A DNA stretch of 64,000 bases from assembly GCA_023101885.1 (NCBI GenBank), contig JALPQD010000917.1, forward strand, positions 63,979 to 127,978, written 5' to 3'. The notes under the pieces are model-generated. The model worked only from the letters and a program-made list of their open reading frames with translations, was not told the origin of the DNA and did no database searches. Of this stretch, positions 23,357 to 36,245 are shown piece after piece; the first letter of the stretch is position 1, and each line of letters starts with the position of its first letter. Source of the stretch: Typhlomys cinereus. Its lineage: Eukaryota > Chordata > Mammalia > Rodentia > Platacanthomyidae. The position numbers and the translations under genes are program-made.

Positions 23357-24318
23357 TTAAAAAGTTTAGAGACACAAGATCATCCCAACCCCAAAAGCAG
23401 TAGGAGAGAGGAGATTAGCAAAGTCAGGGGAGAAATATCTTAAATTTACATAAGGAAAACGACACAAAGAATCAACCACTCAAAAAGCTGGTTCTTTGAA
23501 AAAACCAATAAATTGATACACCTCTAGCTAAATTTAACAAAATCAAGAGAGGAAAACCTAAAATTAACTAAATTTGTGATGAAAATGGAATTATCACAAT
23601 ATATACCCAAGAAATACAGAGAATTTGAAGGTGATATCTCAAAAACTTACAAATGGTGAAATTTGATAACACAAAAGAAATGGATGAATTCTTGACTAAG
23701 CACAACTTACTTAATTGAATATGGAAGTTTTGCATTATTTAAGTATTCCTATAACAGATGAAGAAATTGACAAAGTAATCTCCAATCTTCCCACAAAAGT
23801 ATGTCTTGGATCAGAGTTATTCAGCACAGAATTCTATCAAACATTTGAAGAACAACTAACACCACCACTCTTCAAACTATTTCATAAAATAGCAAAGGAA
23901 AGAACACTTCCAAATTCTTTCTCCAAAGCTAATATCATACTAATTCCAAAACCTAATAAAGATATCCCTTGAAAAAGAAAACTATTGGCCAATCTCTTTG
24001 ATGAATAAAATGTAAAAATTCTCAAGAAAGTCTTAGCAAATCAGATTCAAAAACATATCAAAAAGATCATTCACTGTCATCCAGTAGGCTCTGACCCAGA
24101 CACAGAAGGTTGTTTCAACATATGCAAGTCAATAAATATAATCCATCATAGAAACCTGTCAAAGTCTAAGACCACATCATACTATCCATATATGCAGAAA
24201 AACCTTTTGACAAGAACCCACATCCTTTTATGATCAAGATCCTAGTGACAGTTGGAACTGAAGGAACTTATATCAACATAATATAAGCTGTATATAACAA
24301 TCCAACATCAAGGATTTT

Positions 24319-24902
24319 TTAAACATTTTTATTATTATTTCTGCTCATACAAACTTAATAGGTACACCGGTTCCCTTCCTCCCTCCTCCTCCCCCTGACC
24401 CCCCTGCTCCCCCTCCCCTCACCCCTCCCTTCCCATCCCCCAGTGCCTCCCCCCCAATCCCTGGAGAATCCTTTAATGTGCATGCCAGACTCTCCTCTGG
24501 GCCCTCCTCTCTGATGACGTACAAGGATCCAGTGGCATTTCCCTGAACCCTTTCCTGTGTTCCCCTTAAGCAAAGGAACACTACTGTGGCTCCAAGGATC
24601 TTAGTGCCTTTAGCAAATGCTAGACTTTGTGGGGTCAAACCCACCCAGCCCACCTAGAGACACTCAAAGATAAATCTCTGTAATACCTACAGTAATTGCT
24701 AGAATTATGAACAGGAGAAATGAGGTAGGAGGGCCACACCAGAAACAAGGAGAGAGGGGACCATATTACAGCAGAGAAAATAGGCCTCCATCAAGGACTG
24801 CAAGTTAGTAATGAGACATCTGTTTAAGTTCACAGACTTTTGTTCCTGATCATTTACAACTGGGGGGAGGTATGATCTCACCAAAAGGGGAGGGCATATA
24901 GT
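24319..24902 (-). mobile_element. L1 insertion with 5' inversion (twin priming)
   Basis: Inserted in L1-B ORF2 between CAACATCAAGGATTTT copies (24303-24318 and 24903-24918). 24319-24637 is antisense L1 3' end with its T-rich tail on the left. 24640-24902 is the upstream part of the same 3'UTR in sense orientation. This is the expected product of twin priming of one antisense L1. Confidence 0.85.
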
Positions 24903-25917
24903 CAACATCAAGGATTTTACTTAACTGGGAAAAATTTGAAGCATTCCCACTTAGATCAGGAACTTAACATTATTAACCATGCTTACCACTGCTATTTAAT
25001 ATTGTACTTGAAGTCTTAACTAGAGACATAAGAGAAGTGAGGGAGTTAAAACGGATTCAAAGCAGAAAAAAAGGAAATCAAGATATCTCTATTCGCAGAT
25101 GATATGACCTCACATAAATGAGAGATCCTAAAAACTCCACCAGGAAACTGCTGGAACTAATACAGAAGTTTAGCAGAGTGGCAGGTCACAAAATAAATGT
25201 GCAAAATCAGTGGCCTTCCTGTACACCAAGGATGAAAATAGTAAAAAAGTCCTGAGAGAAACAAACCATCTACTATAGCCCCTAAAAAAGAAATACCTTG
25301 GTATAAATTCCACCAAGAAAGTGAGAGACCTTTATAATGAAAACTTTAAAACCCCAAAGAATGAAATTACAGAAGATTCCAGAAGGTGGAAATACGTCCT
25401 ATGCTACTGGATTGGCAGAATTAACATAATAAAATTGATCGTCCCATCAGAAGCAATATACGGATTCAAATTCCCAAAGCAATTCTTTAAATAAATTGAC
25501 CAAACAATATCAATGGAAGCACAAGAGACCCAGGATTTTAATAACAATCTTGAGTAACTAAATCGCTGCTGAATGTATCATCGTACAAAACCTTAATCTA
25601 AACCACAAATCCATAGTAATAAAAATAAATGGGTACTGGCTCCAAAATAGATGCATGTATCAATGGATAAAGGTTGAAGGCCAAGAGAGAAGCACACAGA
25701 ATTATAGCTATTTTATCTTTGACAAACAGCCACAAAAAAATTCAATGGAAAATGAACAGTCTTTTCAACAATTGGTACTGGTGAAACTGGATATCCACAT
25801 GCAAAAGATTAAAACTGGACCTGTACTTGTCACCATGCACAAAAATCAATTCCAAATGGATCAAGGACCTTAGTATTATGCCAGAGGTTATAAAAACCCT
25901 ATTTGAAAGAGTATGGA

Positions 25918-26163
25918 CTCAGTAGCAATGCTACTGGGTCCTTACACCTCATTAGCATGGAAGACGCAGAGAGAAGTTTGACATTCACACTGACTGATGC
26001 TCCAGAGATTGGGGGAAGAGGAGGGCACCAAGCCAAAGAGGGGGAAGAAAGTTAGGGGATAAGGGGGGAGAGTGTAAGGGGAGCGGAGAGGGTTGAAGGG
26101 AGGAGACCGGGGAACCTATTAAGTGTGTATGAGTGGGAAAATAAAAAATAAATATTAAAAAAA
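25918..26163 (+). mobile_element. 246-bp 5'-truncated L1 insertion
   Basis: The sense L1 3' end, with purine-rich block and tail, sits inside L1-B ORF2 between exact 13-bp duplications GAAAGAGTATGGA (25905-25917 and 26164-26176). Confidence 0.9.
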
Positions 26164-28125
26164 GAAAGAGTATGGAACTCCCTTGAATGGATTGGGCTAG
26201 GCCAATATTTCCTAAAAGGAAACCCTCCATAAGCACTAGAACCAACACTCAACGAATGGAATCTTATGAAATTAGAGAGCTTCTGTTCAGCTAGAAAAAT
26301 TGTAAACTGAGCAAAAACATACACAGAATGGGATAAAAATCTTCACTAAAAACATATTTGATAGAGTTCTATTAGACAGAGTACACAAAGAACTTAAAAA
26401 TCTAAACACCAAGGAGATAAATTGTTCAATCAGAAAACAGGCCTGGGAACTCAAAAGAAACTTTTCCAGAGATGAAATTGAAATGTCTAAGAAATATCCT
26501 AAAAAATTCTCCTTAGCCATCAGGGAAATGCAAATCAAAACTACCCTGAGACATCACCTCACCCTCGTCAGGATGGTGAAAATCTACAATAAAAACAATA
26601 CCAATTGCTGAAATGGATGTGGAGAAAGGGAACTATTATACAAAGCACATGGAAATGTTGGCTTATATCACTACTCTGTAGATCAGTAAGGAAATTTCTA
26701 AAAAAATTAGGGGTTGAAATTCCATATGATCCTACTTTACCACTACTGGGAATAATCCCCCAAAGTGTAGCAATTTACTGCAGTGACTGGAGCACAGCCA
26801 TGTTCATTGCAGCTCTATTTACAATAGCAAAGTGATTTAATCAACTCAAATGCCCAACGGATGACAAATGTATAATGATTGAGGTACTTTTATATAATGG
26901 AATACTACTCAGCCACCAAAAGAAGATGAATTAATGAAATTTCTGGGAAATGGATGGAATTAGAAAAAGTTATACTGAGTGAAGTATCCCAGACACACTG
27001 AAAATTAGACAATGTATGTATTCTCTAATAAATGGATCCTAGTTCCAAACCCACTTAATGATATATTTAAAGGTAAATATTAGAAATATCCACTGCAATG
27101 AAAATGGAATATAAACAGGAGGGAAGGAGAATGAGGACCTTAAAAGAGAGAAGATAGGGGATTATGCTTTAACAGAGAAATTAGGCCACATGTGTTGCAT
27201 GTAATAAAACGTGGTTCAGTTCACTCTCACTTCCATTCCTGGTCACTTGGGAGTGAACAGGTTGGATCTCCCCAATCAGGAAAGATATAGGGACCTGTAG
27301 TTAGATGGTAACCAACTGGCAAATGGGAGACTGACCCCTCTCACTGCTGTTTCCTACTCCCATTCTTCCATCTACATTTGAGTCTTTTCATATATTGAGA
27401 TATTTGTTTAAACAGTCTTTTATCTTTGGTTAGGAGGTGACCTTCAATACCAATCAGGATGCAGTCTAGGGCAGTGAAGGAACAGCAAAACTGAAAATAA
27501 TAACAAGACATAATTTAGAACACCAAAGGCCCTAAATGTGACCTGGAACCAGACCGGCCTAATTCCTCTCCATCATAAAGCTCTGGGAACCTTGAGGATG
27601 AAGGGGCGGCAAGATTGAAAGAGCCTAAAGATAGGGAGGACCAATGCTATGGAAGATACTCCACCCAAGTCATGACTGCAGTAGGCAGGATATATGTCAC
27701 TGGACTATGCTTGACCTGCACAATGGGTGACATGTTAAAACACCAAAGTGCAGCATAGATCACAGGGAAGAAGTCTTCGAGCAGTAGGATCCTTAGAGGC
27801 AAGGGGTTAAACAATCATTGTAGAGTTCCCATGCTAGTGGGAAATCCAAGAAGGCACACAGGGCTATGCCACAGAGCCCTGAACACTCACTGTTGTAAGA
27901 TTCAGAGGGAGGTTCAGCACCCTCATAATCAGATACTCCAGGGAATGGGAGGGAGGAAGAAAGAGTGACTTGTAAATGGGAAGCAAGGAAGGAGTGAGAG
28001 GGAATGGGGGAAGTGGAACATAGTGCAATGGGGGACAATGGGAATGGGTGAGGGAGGGAGGGGAGCAGGGATATCTATTCAGCTTATATGATTAGGCAAA
28101 GAATTTGTGTAATTAAAAAAGAATA

Positions 28126-28550
28126 TGAATTTAACACTTATCTAGATTAACTTTAACCTTCATATATATACACATGTATGTATATGGTGTTTGTGAGGAT
28201 TTTTAAGTTAATATGTTACCAATAGTTCCAATAGAAGTTTGAAAAAAAAAAGCTAGAGAAAGAGAGCTAGTTAAGGTCCCTGTAGACAGAGAAAACCTAC
28301 CTTGAGAACAGAGGTGACTGCTCTTCCCACCCATGAATTTTCTTCTGTACTGTGGTGAATCTCTGATTGTAAATATGTGGACACTACCTGAATATGAGGA
28401 ATGGCAATATCCTTCCTGTCATGAGCCTTTCCATCTCGGCACATAGTTTTATTAACACTTTTAGGCTCCCTTATTTTCCCTTTTCTGAGAAATTGATATA
28501 TATATCTGTATATCTGTAACATACTTTAAATAAAATTCATCAGATCACAG
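28126..28550. other. Spacer between L1-B and L1-D
   Basis: Non-L1 sequence that would lie within the expanded V2R intron. It contains a short (TA)n/(ATGT) stretch near 28165-28190 and the exon-like open frame described at 28301-28484. Confidence 0.5.
28301..28484 (-). other. Exon-like open frame of unknown origin
   Basis: On the minus strand, an AG after TTTCTC (28486-28485) and the donor-like CTCAAG|GTAGGT (28301|28300) bracket 184 bp that are open in one frame, containing RDGKAHDRKDIAIPH and STYLQSEIHHSTEE. I do not recognise the protein. It is on the same strand as the V2R exons but does not resemble any V2R exon. It may be a stranded exon of another gene, part of an old retroelement, or chance. 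Confidence 0.3.
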
Positions 28551-29306
28551 GTGAAGCACGGGCCATCACCATCAGCCCCTTTGCACTTTTTGCCTACCTA
28601 CCCAGGATGCTTGTGGTCACCCTGCTTCTCAGGTAAATCCCAACAGGCCCCAGGTCACCCGCTCATCCCAGCTCCTCCCACCAGCGAGCCAAAGCAGTGC
28701 CCAGCCTGCTCCGGGTTAGGTAGGGCCACTAGGTCACACCCCAGGTCCCAGGTGAAGTGTCCAGTCATCAGCACCTCTGCCCTTTCGGCCAGCCCAGGAT
28801 GCTTATGGCTCAGAGAGGACACACTGCTCCTCATAATTTAACAGAGCCCAAATGAAGCTCTAGGGGACAAAGACCATACATCTGAAATCCTATAGAATCA
28901 TCCTATCACATGGGAGAAATTATTCACATCCAGACCAAGAATAAGTAAGCCCCTTTTTACTATCCTTTTCTATCAATTACTAATCACTGTTTATTAACTT
29001 TTCCATATAGCCACCCCCAAAACACATACAACTTCAGGGATTCACATATCACCCTCACATATCATCAAAGTACTAAATCATAAAAGTGCATTTCCATACT
29101 AATATTCACCCCCTGTCCACTAAACATGACTTAATTGATATACTACCAGTCTAATAGCCCCATCTAGGAAATAACAATAACAACAGAAAAACGTACCCAA
29201 CTCCAAGGCAAACACTAGTAATAACTGCCCGAGATTAGTAATACCAACTAATTGAGTTCAGTCAAAAACACACAGAAAATGAAAGGTCTTAAGACACAAA
29301 ACAGCA
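28551..29306 (+). promoter_or_regulatory. L1-D 5'UTR
   Basis: Same type as the 5'UTR of L1-C: a GC-rich head with CAGGTAAATCC and CCCAGGTCCCAGG motifs, then the leader ending just before ORF1. Confidence 0.68.
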
Positions 29307-30378
29307 ATGCCCAAGTCAAAGTGCAGATCCATGAGAAACAAACCCCAAGAAAACAAAACTGCCACCAAAAGAACTAACCCAACTATGATAGATTCCAACC
29401 AGAACAAACTCACAGAAAATAGCCAGGAAAGTCAGGCCCAAGATAATGATTTTCAAAGCATGATCATTACCATGATCAATACTATGAAAGAGGAAATCCA
29501 GGAGTAGTTAAATAACCGCATCAACCACTTTGAACAGTAACACAACAGACACTTGGAGGAGTTAAGAAAAACAGTTCAAGAAAGAAAAATAAGCAAAGAA
29601 CAGCTAAAAAAATCTCAAGCAGCATTTAAAACAGAACTAAAAGACAAGTTATCTTCAACCCAGAACTCAACAGAGAGTCTTATCAGCAGAACTAATGAAG
29701 CAGAAAATAGAACATCAGATATTGAAGATAAAATGGAAGAACTAACCAGCTTGTTAACAACTTGGAAGAGCTTGTTAAAGCCAAAAAGATACTTGAGTGG
29801 AATATTCAAGAGTTATGGAAAACCTTAGAGAAGCCTAACATGTGCATTAGTGGTATACCAGAAGAAAAATCCCAAAATAACACACCTGAGGAAAAATTTC
29901 AAATTATCATAAAGGAGAACTTTCTACAGCTAAAGGAAGAGAGGCCCATCCAAATAGAAGAGGCATTCCGCACTCCAAATAGAGATGAACAAAATAGAAA
30001 CTCGCCACAGCAAACAATAGTCAAAGTAGTCCACATAGAAGACAAAGAAAATGTGTTGAAAGTTTCAACGGAAAAAAACAAGTCACTTTTAAAGGTAAAT
30101 CTATTAAAATAACAAATGATTTTTCAATGGAAACAGTAAAAGCAAGAAGAGCTTGGAGAGACATACTTCAAGTATTGAATTAGCAAAAAGGTCACCCCAG
30201 GCTGATATACTCGGCAAAGCTATCCGTCATGATCAAGGGAGAAAGAAAAGTTTTCCAGCATAAGGACAACTTGAATGCTTAAATGTCTGCCAAACCAGGC
30301 CTTGCACAAATGTTAGAAAAGATACTCAGGCTTGAGGAAAAGAACAAGCCTATCTAGGAACACAGAAGTGAAGTATAA
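29307..30378 (+). pseudogene. L1-D ORF1, broken
   Basis: ATGCCCAAGTCAAAG start. A stop after KEEIQE (29507) interrupts the coiled coil. The next frames, 29553-29828 and 29762-30112, carry NRTSDIEDKMEEL and the RRM region, and a later frame the C-terminal part. Stop at 30376-30378. Length is close to the intact ORF1 of L1-H, but there are at least two frameshifts and one stop. Confidence 0.85.
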
Positions 30379-30460
30379 TACCACCCAAACCTACACGCCA
30401 AATAATACACTTATGAAAGCCACTAACACAAAAGTGTCAGAAATTAAAAGTAATTTCTTC

Positions 30461-30757
30461 GGGCTGGAGAGGTGGCTCAGGGGTTAAGCCTCCGCTTTGC
30501 AGGTGGAAGGTGCTGAGTTCGGATCCCAGATCCCACGTATAGATGCCAGGCGGAAGCGGGGGCGGCCTGCGCTTCTGGTCCTGGTAGGACGGAGCCTGTG
30601 AATCCCGGGGCAGAAGGAGATGGAGGCGTCCATGGTGGTTCGCAAATTCGTCCGTGGTTCTACACATACACAGACACACACACACACACAGACACACATA
30701 CGCGCGCGTGCACATAAACACGCACATGCACACAGTTGAATAAATAATAATAATAAA
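30461..30757 (+). mobile_element. B2-like tRNA-derived SINE
   Basis: Full-length: a tRNA-like head (GGGCTGGAGAGGTGGCTCAG; B box near GTTCGGATCCC), a GC-rich body, (CA)n near 30663-30690, then AATAAATAATAATAATAAAAAA. Flanked by AAAAGTAATTTCT (30447 and 30758), the target-site duplication in L1-D ORF2. The best preserved copy of this SINE here; others are at 7117, 38741 and 39920. Confidence 0.9.
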
Positions 30758-33148
30758 AAAAGTAATTTCTCCATTATAACACTAAATGTCAATGTAATTA
30801 ACTCAGCAATTAAAGACACAAATTACAAACATGGATTAGCAATCACAACACATCCATCAGCTGCCTACAGGAAACAAATCTCACCACAAAAGACTGGCAC
30901 ATTCTAAAAGTAAAAGACAAGTTAAAAATTCTTTAAGCTTATGGAACCAGGAAACAGGTAGGGGTAGCTATTATGCTATCTGACAAAGTGGACTTCAATC
31001 AAAAAAAATCAAAAAAGACACAGACGCATACTACATTTTAGTCACAGGTACAATTCATCAGTAAGACTTCACAATACTGAACATATATCCATCTAACATG
31101 GGCTCTTCCACATTCATTAAGCTAGCGTTACAATGTCTAAAGCAAGAAATCCAAAATGATAATACTCTGAATTTCAATACTGCTCTCTCAACGTGGATTA
31201 GATCAAAAGGTCAAAAAATTATCAGAGATACTTTGGAACTTAATCAACCCTTACTGAAATGGATTGGACAGATCTGTGTCAAACTTTCCATCCACACACC
31301 AAAGAATACACATTTTTCTCAGCATCCCTCAGAAGTTTCTCCAAAATAGACCATATGTAGGGCCACAACACAAATCTCCACATACATAGGAAAGTTGAAA
31401 TTCTAGCCTGTACACTATAAGACCACCATGATCTAAAGCTTGGCATCCACAACACAACAAACAAAAGAAAATACACTAACACTTGGAAACTGAACACTAT
31501 GATGGTGAATGAGAATTGAGTTCAGGAAGAAATCATTAAGAAAATTCAAATTTCCTAGAAGCAAATGATAATGATAATACAACATATCAAAATCTCTGGG
31601 ATACAATGAAAGCCATCCTAAGAGATAAATTTGTAGCTATAAATGCCTATATCAAAAAATAGAAACATCACAAATAAATAACTTAACAATGCTGCTTAAA
31701 ACTTTCGAGACACAAGATCAATCCAATCCCCAAAGCAGTAAAAAGCAGGAGATTAACAAAATTAGGGGAGAAGTATCTGAAATTGACATAAAGAAAAGAA
31801 TAAAATGAATCAGTCAGTTAAAAAGCTGGTGTGTGGAAAAAAATAAATGAGATTGATACAATTCTGGTTAAATTAACCAAAATCAAGAGAGAGAGAAAAC
31901 CCAAATTAACAAAATTAGAAATGAAAATGAAATTATCACAACTGATACCCAAGAAATTCAAAGAATTTAAGGTTTTACTTCAAAAGCTTATACTTGGAGA
32001 AATTAGATAACATAAGGAAATGGTAGAATTCCTAAGTCAACACAAGTTACCTAAATTGAATCAGGGAGTTTTGAATTATTTAAATAGCCATATAATGTAT
32101 GAGGAAATCAACAAAGTAATTTGAATGTTCACACCAAAAATGTTCTGGACAAGATGGATTCAGCACAGAATTCTACAAGACGTTTAAGGGAAAACTAACA
32201 CCAATACTCCTTAAACTGTTCCATCAAGGTGCGAAGGAAAGAACACTGTCAAATTCTTTCTATGAAGCTAATATCATCCTATTCCCAAGATCTAATAATG
32301 ATACATTTAAAAAACAAAAGTATAGACCTATCTTTTGGATGAACACAGATTCAAAAATTCTCAACAAAATATTAGCAAGTCAGATTCAAAAATATATCAA
32401 AAAGATCACTCACTGTGATCCAGTCGCCTTTAATGCAGTCACACAAGGTTGGTTCAACATACACAAATCATTAATGTAATCCATCATATAAAACAATCCA
32501 AAGTCCAAGACCACATGATATTCTGGATAGATGCAGAAAAAGCTTTTGACAAGATCCAACAGCCCTTTATGATCAAAACCCTAGAGACAGTTGGAATGGA
32601 AGGAACCTTTATCAATACAATAAAAGCTATATACAACAAGCCAGGATTATACTCAATAGGGAAAAACTTGAAGTATTCCTTCTTCGATCAGGAACTAGAC
32701 AAAACTGTCAACCCTCACTAGTCTACTCAATACTGTACTTGAAGTCTAAGCTGGAGTGATAAGACAAGAGAGGAAGATATAATTGTCAAATTATCTCTAT
32801 TCGCAGATGCCATTATCATATAATTGAGTGATCCTAAAAACTCCACCAGGAAACTCCTGGAACTAATACAGAAGTTCAGCAGGGTGGCAGGTTACAAGAT
32901 AAACATACAAAAATCAGTGGCCTTCCTTATACCAAGGATGAAAGAAGTGAAGAAGCCCTAAGAGAAAAAATCCCATTTACTATAGCCCCTAAAAATTGAA
33001 ATACCTTGGTTTAAACCTAACCAAGGAAGTGAGAGACCTTTACAATGAAAACTTTAAAATCCTAAAGAAAGAAATTACAGAAGACACCAGAAGGTTGAAA
33101 GACTCCCATGATCCTGGATCAGCAGAATCAACATCATAAAAATGACCA

Positions 33149-33899
33149 GCCTGCTATTTGCAGGATGGTTACCATCAATCTGCCAGATTGGAGACTGACC
33201 CCCCTCGCCACAGTCTCCAACTCTTATTACATCTACCTTTCAATCTATTCTTATAGTAAGACTGTATTTTAAAAGCCTTTTATCTCTGGCTAGAAGGTTA
33301 CATCCAATACCCAGCAGGAAGGAGGAGAAGGCGATGCAGGGACAGCAAAACTAGAAAAAAAACAACAAACCATAATTCAGAACATCAGAGACCCTACATT
33401 AATCACCTGGAACCAGGCCAGCCTAATCTCTCCCATCCTAAAGCTCAGGGAAATTTGTGGAAAAAGGGTGGTAAGATTGTAAGAGCCTAATGATGGGGAA
33501 GAGCAAAGATATACTAGATATCGCACACAAGTTAGGGCCAAAGTCTATCATGGATCACAGGCACTAGGACCCTTAGAGGCAAGGGATTATCAGCCACAAG
33601 AGTGTTCCTATACTAAAGGGGAACACAAGAAAGGGCTCTAGGCAATGCTACTGAGTCCTTACACTTCATCAGAGAGGAGGACCCAGAGGGAAGTTTGGCA
33701 TTCACACTAAAGGATGCTCCATGGATGGGGGTGGAGGGAGTATTGGGTGAAAAGAGGGGGGAAAGGAAGCAGAAAAGGGGATAGGAAGCAAGGGAATGAG
33801 GGAAGGGGTTGAGGGAGGGAGAGGAATGGGGTACCTATTAAGTTTGTATGAGTGGAAGAAATAAAAACAAACAAAAACAAAAAAAGAAAATTGAAAAAA
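33149..33899 (+). mobile_element. L1 3'UTR insertion in L1-D
   Basis: About 750 bp of sense L1 3'UTR ending in GTATGAGTGGAAGAAATAA and an A/C-rich tail, inserted in ORF2. The flanks share AAAAANGACCAG, and host coding sequence resumes with CTACCAAAAGCAATATAC. Confidence 0.83.
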
Positions 33900-36245
33900 A
33901 GACCAGTCTACCAAAAGCAATATACAGATTCAACATTATACCAATATAAATCCCCAAGCAATTATGTAAAAAAACTGACCACACAATCTCAAAATTCATA
34001 TGGAAGCACAAAACACCCAGGATATCAAAAACAATCCTGAGTAACAAAAACACTGCTGGAAGTTATCAACATACCAAACCTTCATCTAAACTACCAAATC
34101 CATAGTAATAAATATAGCCTGGTACTGGTTCGAAAATAGACATGTAGATCAATGGATAAGGATTGAAGACCCAGATATAAGCCCACACAATTACAGCCAT
34201 TTGATCTTTGACAAAGGGGCCCAAAAAATCCAATGGAAAAAGAACAGCATCTTCAACACATTGTGCTGGCAAACCTGAATGTCCACATGCAGGAGATAAA
34301 ACTGGACTCATCCTTGTCATCATGCTTAAAAATTGATCCCCAATGGATCAACATTCTCAATATTAGGCTAGATTCTAGTCCTAGTTGAAATAGTAGGGAA
34401 CTCCCCGAGATGATTATGCTAGGCCGACACTTTCTAAACAGAAATCCAATAGCACAGTCACTAGAACCAACACACAACAAATGGGATCCTGTTAAATTAA
34501 AGAGCTTCTGTTCAGATAAGAGATTTTAAATCGAACAAAAAGGCAACCCACAGAATGGGAGAAAATCTTCACTAACCACATATCTGATAGAGCTGTACTA
34601 TCCAGAGTGCCCAAAGAACTTAGAAAATTAAACACCTAGGAGATAAATGGTGCAAGTAAAAAATGGGCCTGCGAACTCTTAAGAAAATTTTCCAGGGACA
34701 AAATTGGAATATCTAACAAATATCTTAAGGAATGCTCCACCATCCTTAGCCATCAGAGAAATACAAATCAAAACTTACCTCAGATATCATCTCACCCCAG
34801 TCAGGATGGCCAAAATTCACAATATAAACAATACCAAATGCTGGAGAAGATGTGGAGAGAAGGAAACTTTCATACATTGCTGTTGGGAATGCAGGCTTAT
34901 ACAACCATTCTGGCGATCAGTCTGGTAATTTTTTAACAAGTTAAAGATTGAAATGCCATATGACCCTGCTTTTTTTCTACTTTTCAGAATAATTCCCCAG
35001 AAAGCGAAAATTCACTTGAATGGCACAAGCACAACCATGTTCATAGTAGCACTATTTACAACAACAAAGTCATGGAATATACCCAAATGCCCAACAGTTG
35101 ATGAGTGGATAAGGAAAATGTGGTCCATTTGTATAATGGAATACTACTCAGCCATCAAAAAAGATGAATTAATGTAATTTCCCAGAAAGTGAAGGGAATT
35201 AGAAAAAATTATGTTGAGTCAATTCTCCAAAACACAGAAAATTAAATACTGTGTGTACTGCATAATAGGTGGATCTTAGTATCAACGTAATGATATGTTC
35301 AGAGATAAATCTCTATAATATCTACAGTAATTGCAATGATTTAAACAGTAGAGAAGGGGAAGGGTGCCCCCACAGAAATAAGGATAGAAGGAATTATGCT
35401 TCAATAGAGAAAATAGGTCACCATCAATATTGCAAGTAAGCAGGGAGACATCTGATGAAGCTAACTCTCAATTTCCTTCCTTGTCACTTGCTACTGAGGA
35501 GGTTTGATCTCCACCAATCACGGAGGGAATAGGGACTGGCAGATAGATGGTAACTATCATGCAAATGGGCCACTCATCCCCCCTCACTGAATCTCCTCTT
35601 ATAGGAAGATCTTCATTTAAACTGCCTTTTATGTTTGGTTAGGAGGCAATACCAATCAGGATGGAGCTAAGTGTGGTGCAGGAACAGCAAAACTGAAAAC
35701 AACAACAATCCATAATTCAGAACACCAAAGACCTTACATTAATCACCTGGAACCAGACCAGCCAAATCTCTCCCTATCCTAAAGCTCAGGGAAACTTGTG
35801 AAAGAGGGGGCAGCAAGATTTTAAGTGCCTAAAGATGGGGAGGACGAATAATATGCAAGTTACTCCACACAAGTTAGGGCAGCAATTGCCATAATCGGAC
35901 TTTGCATGAGATGCACAATGATTGACATGTCAATAACCCCCACGGTCTATCATGGTCTATAGGATCCTTAGAGGCAAGGGATTAATAGTCTTAATAGTGT
36001 TCGAAATACTAAAAGAGCCCAAGGAGGGCTCTGGCAATGCCAGAGAGAAGTTTGGCATTCACACAAAAGATGTTCCAAGGTATGGATGAGGAAGGGGGAG
36101 GCACTGGGAGAAAGGGAGGGAGGGGGGTGAAAGAAAGGGAAAATGGGTGGTATGGTGCAAGGGTGACTGGGGTAGTGTGGAGGGAGGTAGATGACTGGGG
36201 TACCTATTGAGCTTGTATGATTGGGGAAAGTAAATAAATACATAA

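Larger units (their letters stand above)
15414..27042 (+). pseudogene. L1-B ORF2 remnant, in two parts
   Basis: Part one, 15414-16360, starts with ATGTCAAGAATTAAAAG and encodes the endonuclease (LNVNGIN near 15445; SDHHGL near 16080). Part two, 23357-27042, encodes the Z domain, RT (LFADDM near 25087) and cysteine-rich C-terminus. Frameshifts and stops are frequent, and two insertions interrupt part two. The gap between the parts is L1-C. Confidence 0.8.
13938..28125 (+). mobile_element. L1-B: sense L1, 5'-truncated in ORF1, split by L1-C
   Basis: Begins inside ORF1 (13942), runs through the ORF2 endonuclease to 16360, is interrupted by L1-C, and resumes at about 23357 with the Z/RT part of ORF2. 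ORF2 ends at 27042; a 3'UTR with its purine-rich block near 27940-28070 follows, ending about 28125. Further insertions are at 14074-14911, 24319-24902 and 25918-26163. Its RT motif still reads FADD near 25090, but the frame is broken many times. Confidence 0.85.
30434..35279 (+). pseudogene. L1-D ORF2, broken
   Basis: The start codon has decayed to GTG (30434-30436). The SINE interrupts it 27 bp later. Endonuclease follows to about 31500, Z domain around 31800-32150, and RT around 32200-33000 with [13 protein letters not shown] and FADA. The C-terminal part is interrupted by the insertion at 33149-33899, and CWRRCGEKETFIHCCWEC marks the cysteine-rich end. Many stops. Confidence 0.85.
28551..36245 (+). 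mobile_element. L1-D: near full-length sense L1
   Basis: 5'UTR 28551-29306, ORF1 29307-30378, ORF2 30434-35279, 3'UTR 35280-36245. Carries a SINE at 30461-30757 and an L1 3'UTR insertion at 33149-33899. Its RT motif near 32810 reads FADA, with loss of the second catalytic aspartate. Similar age to L1-B. Confidence 0.87.

Noticed and set aside
30461..30530. tRNA gene
   Set aside because: Only the tRNA-like head of a SINE; it is followed by SINE body, (CA)n and A tail and has target duplications.
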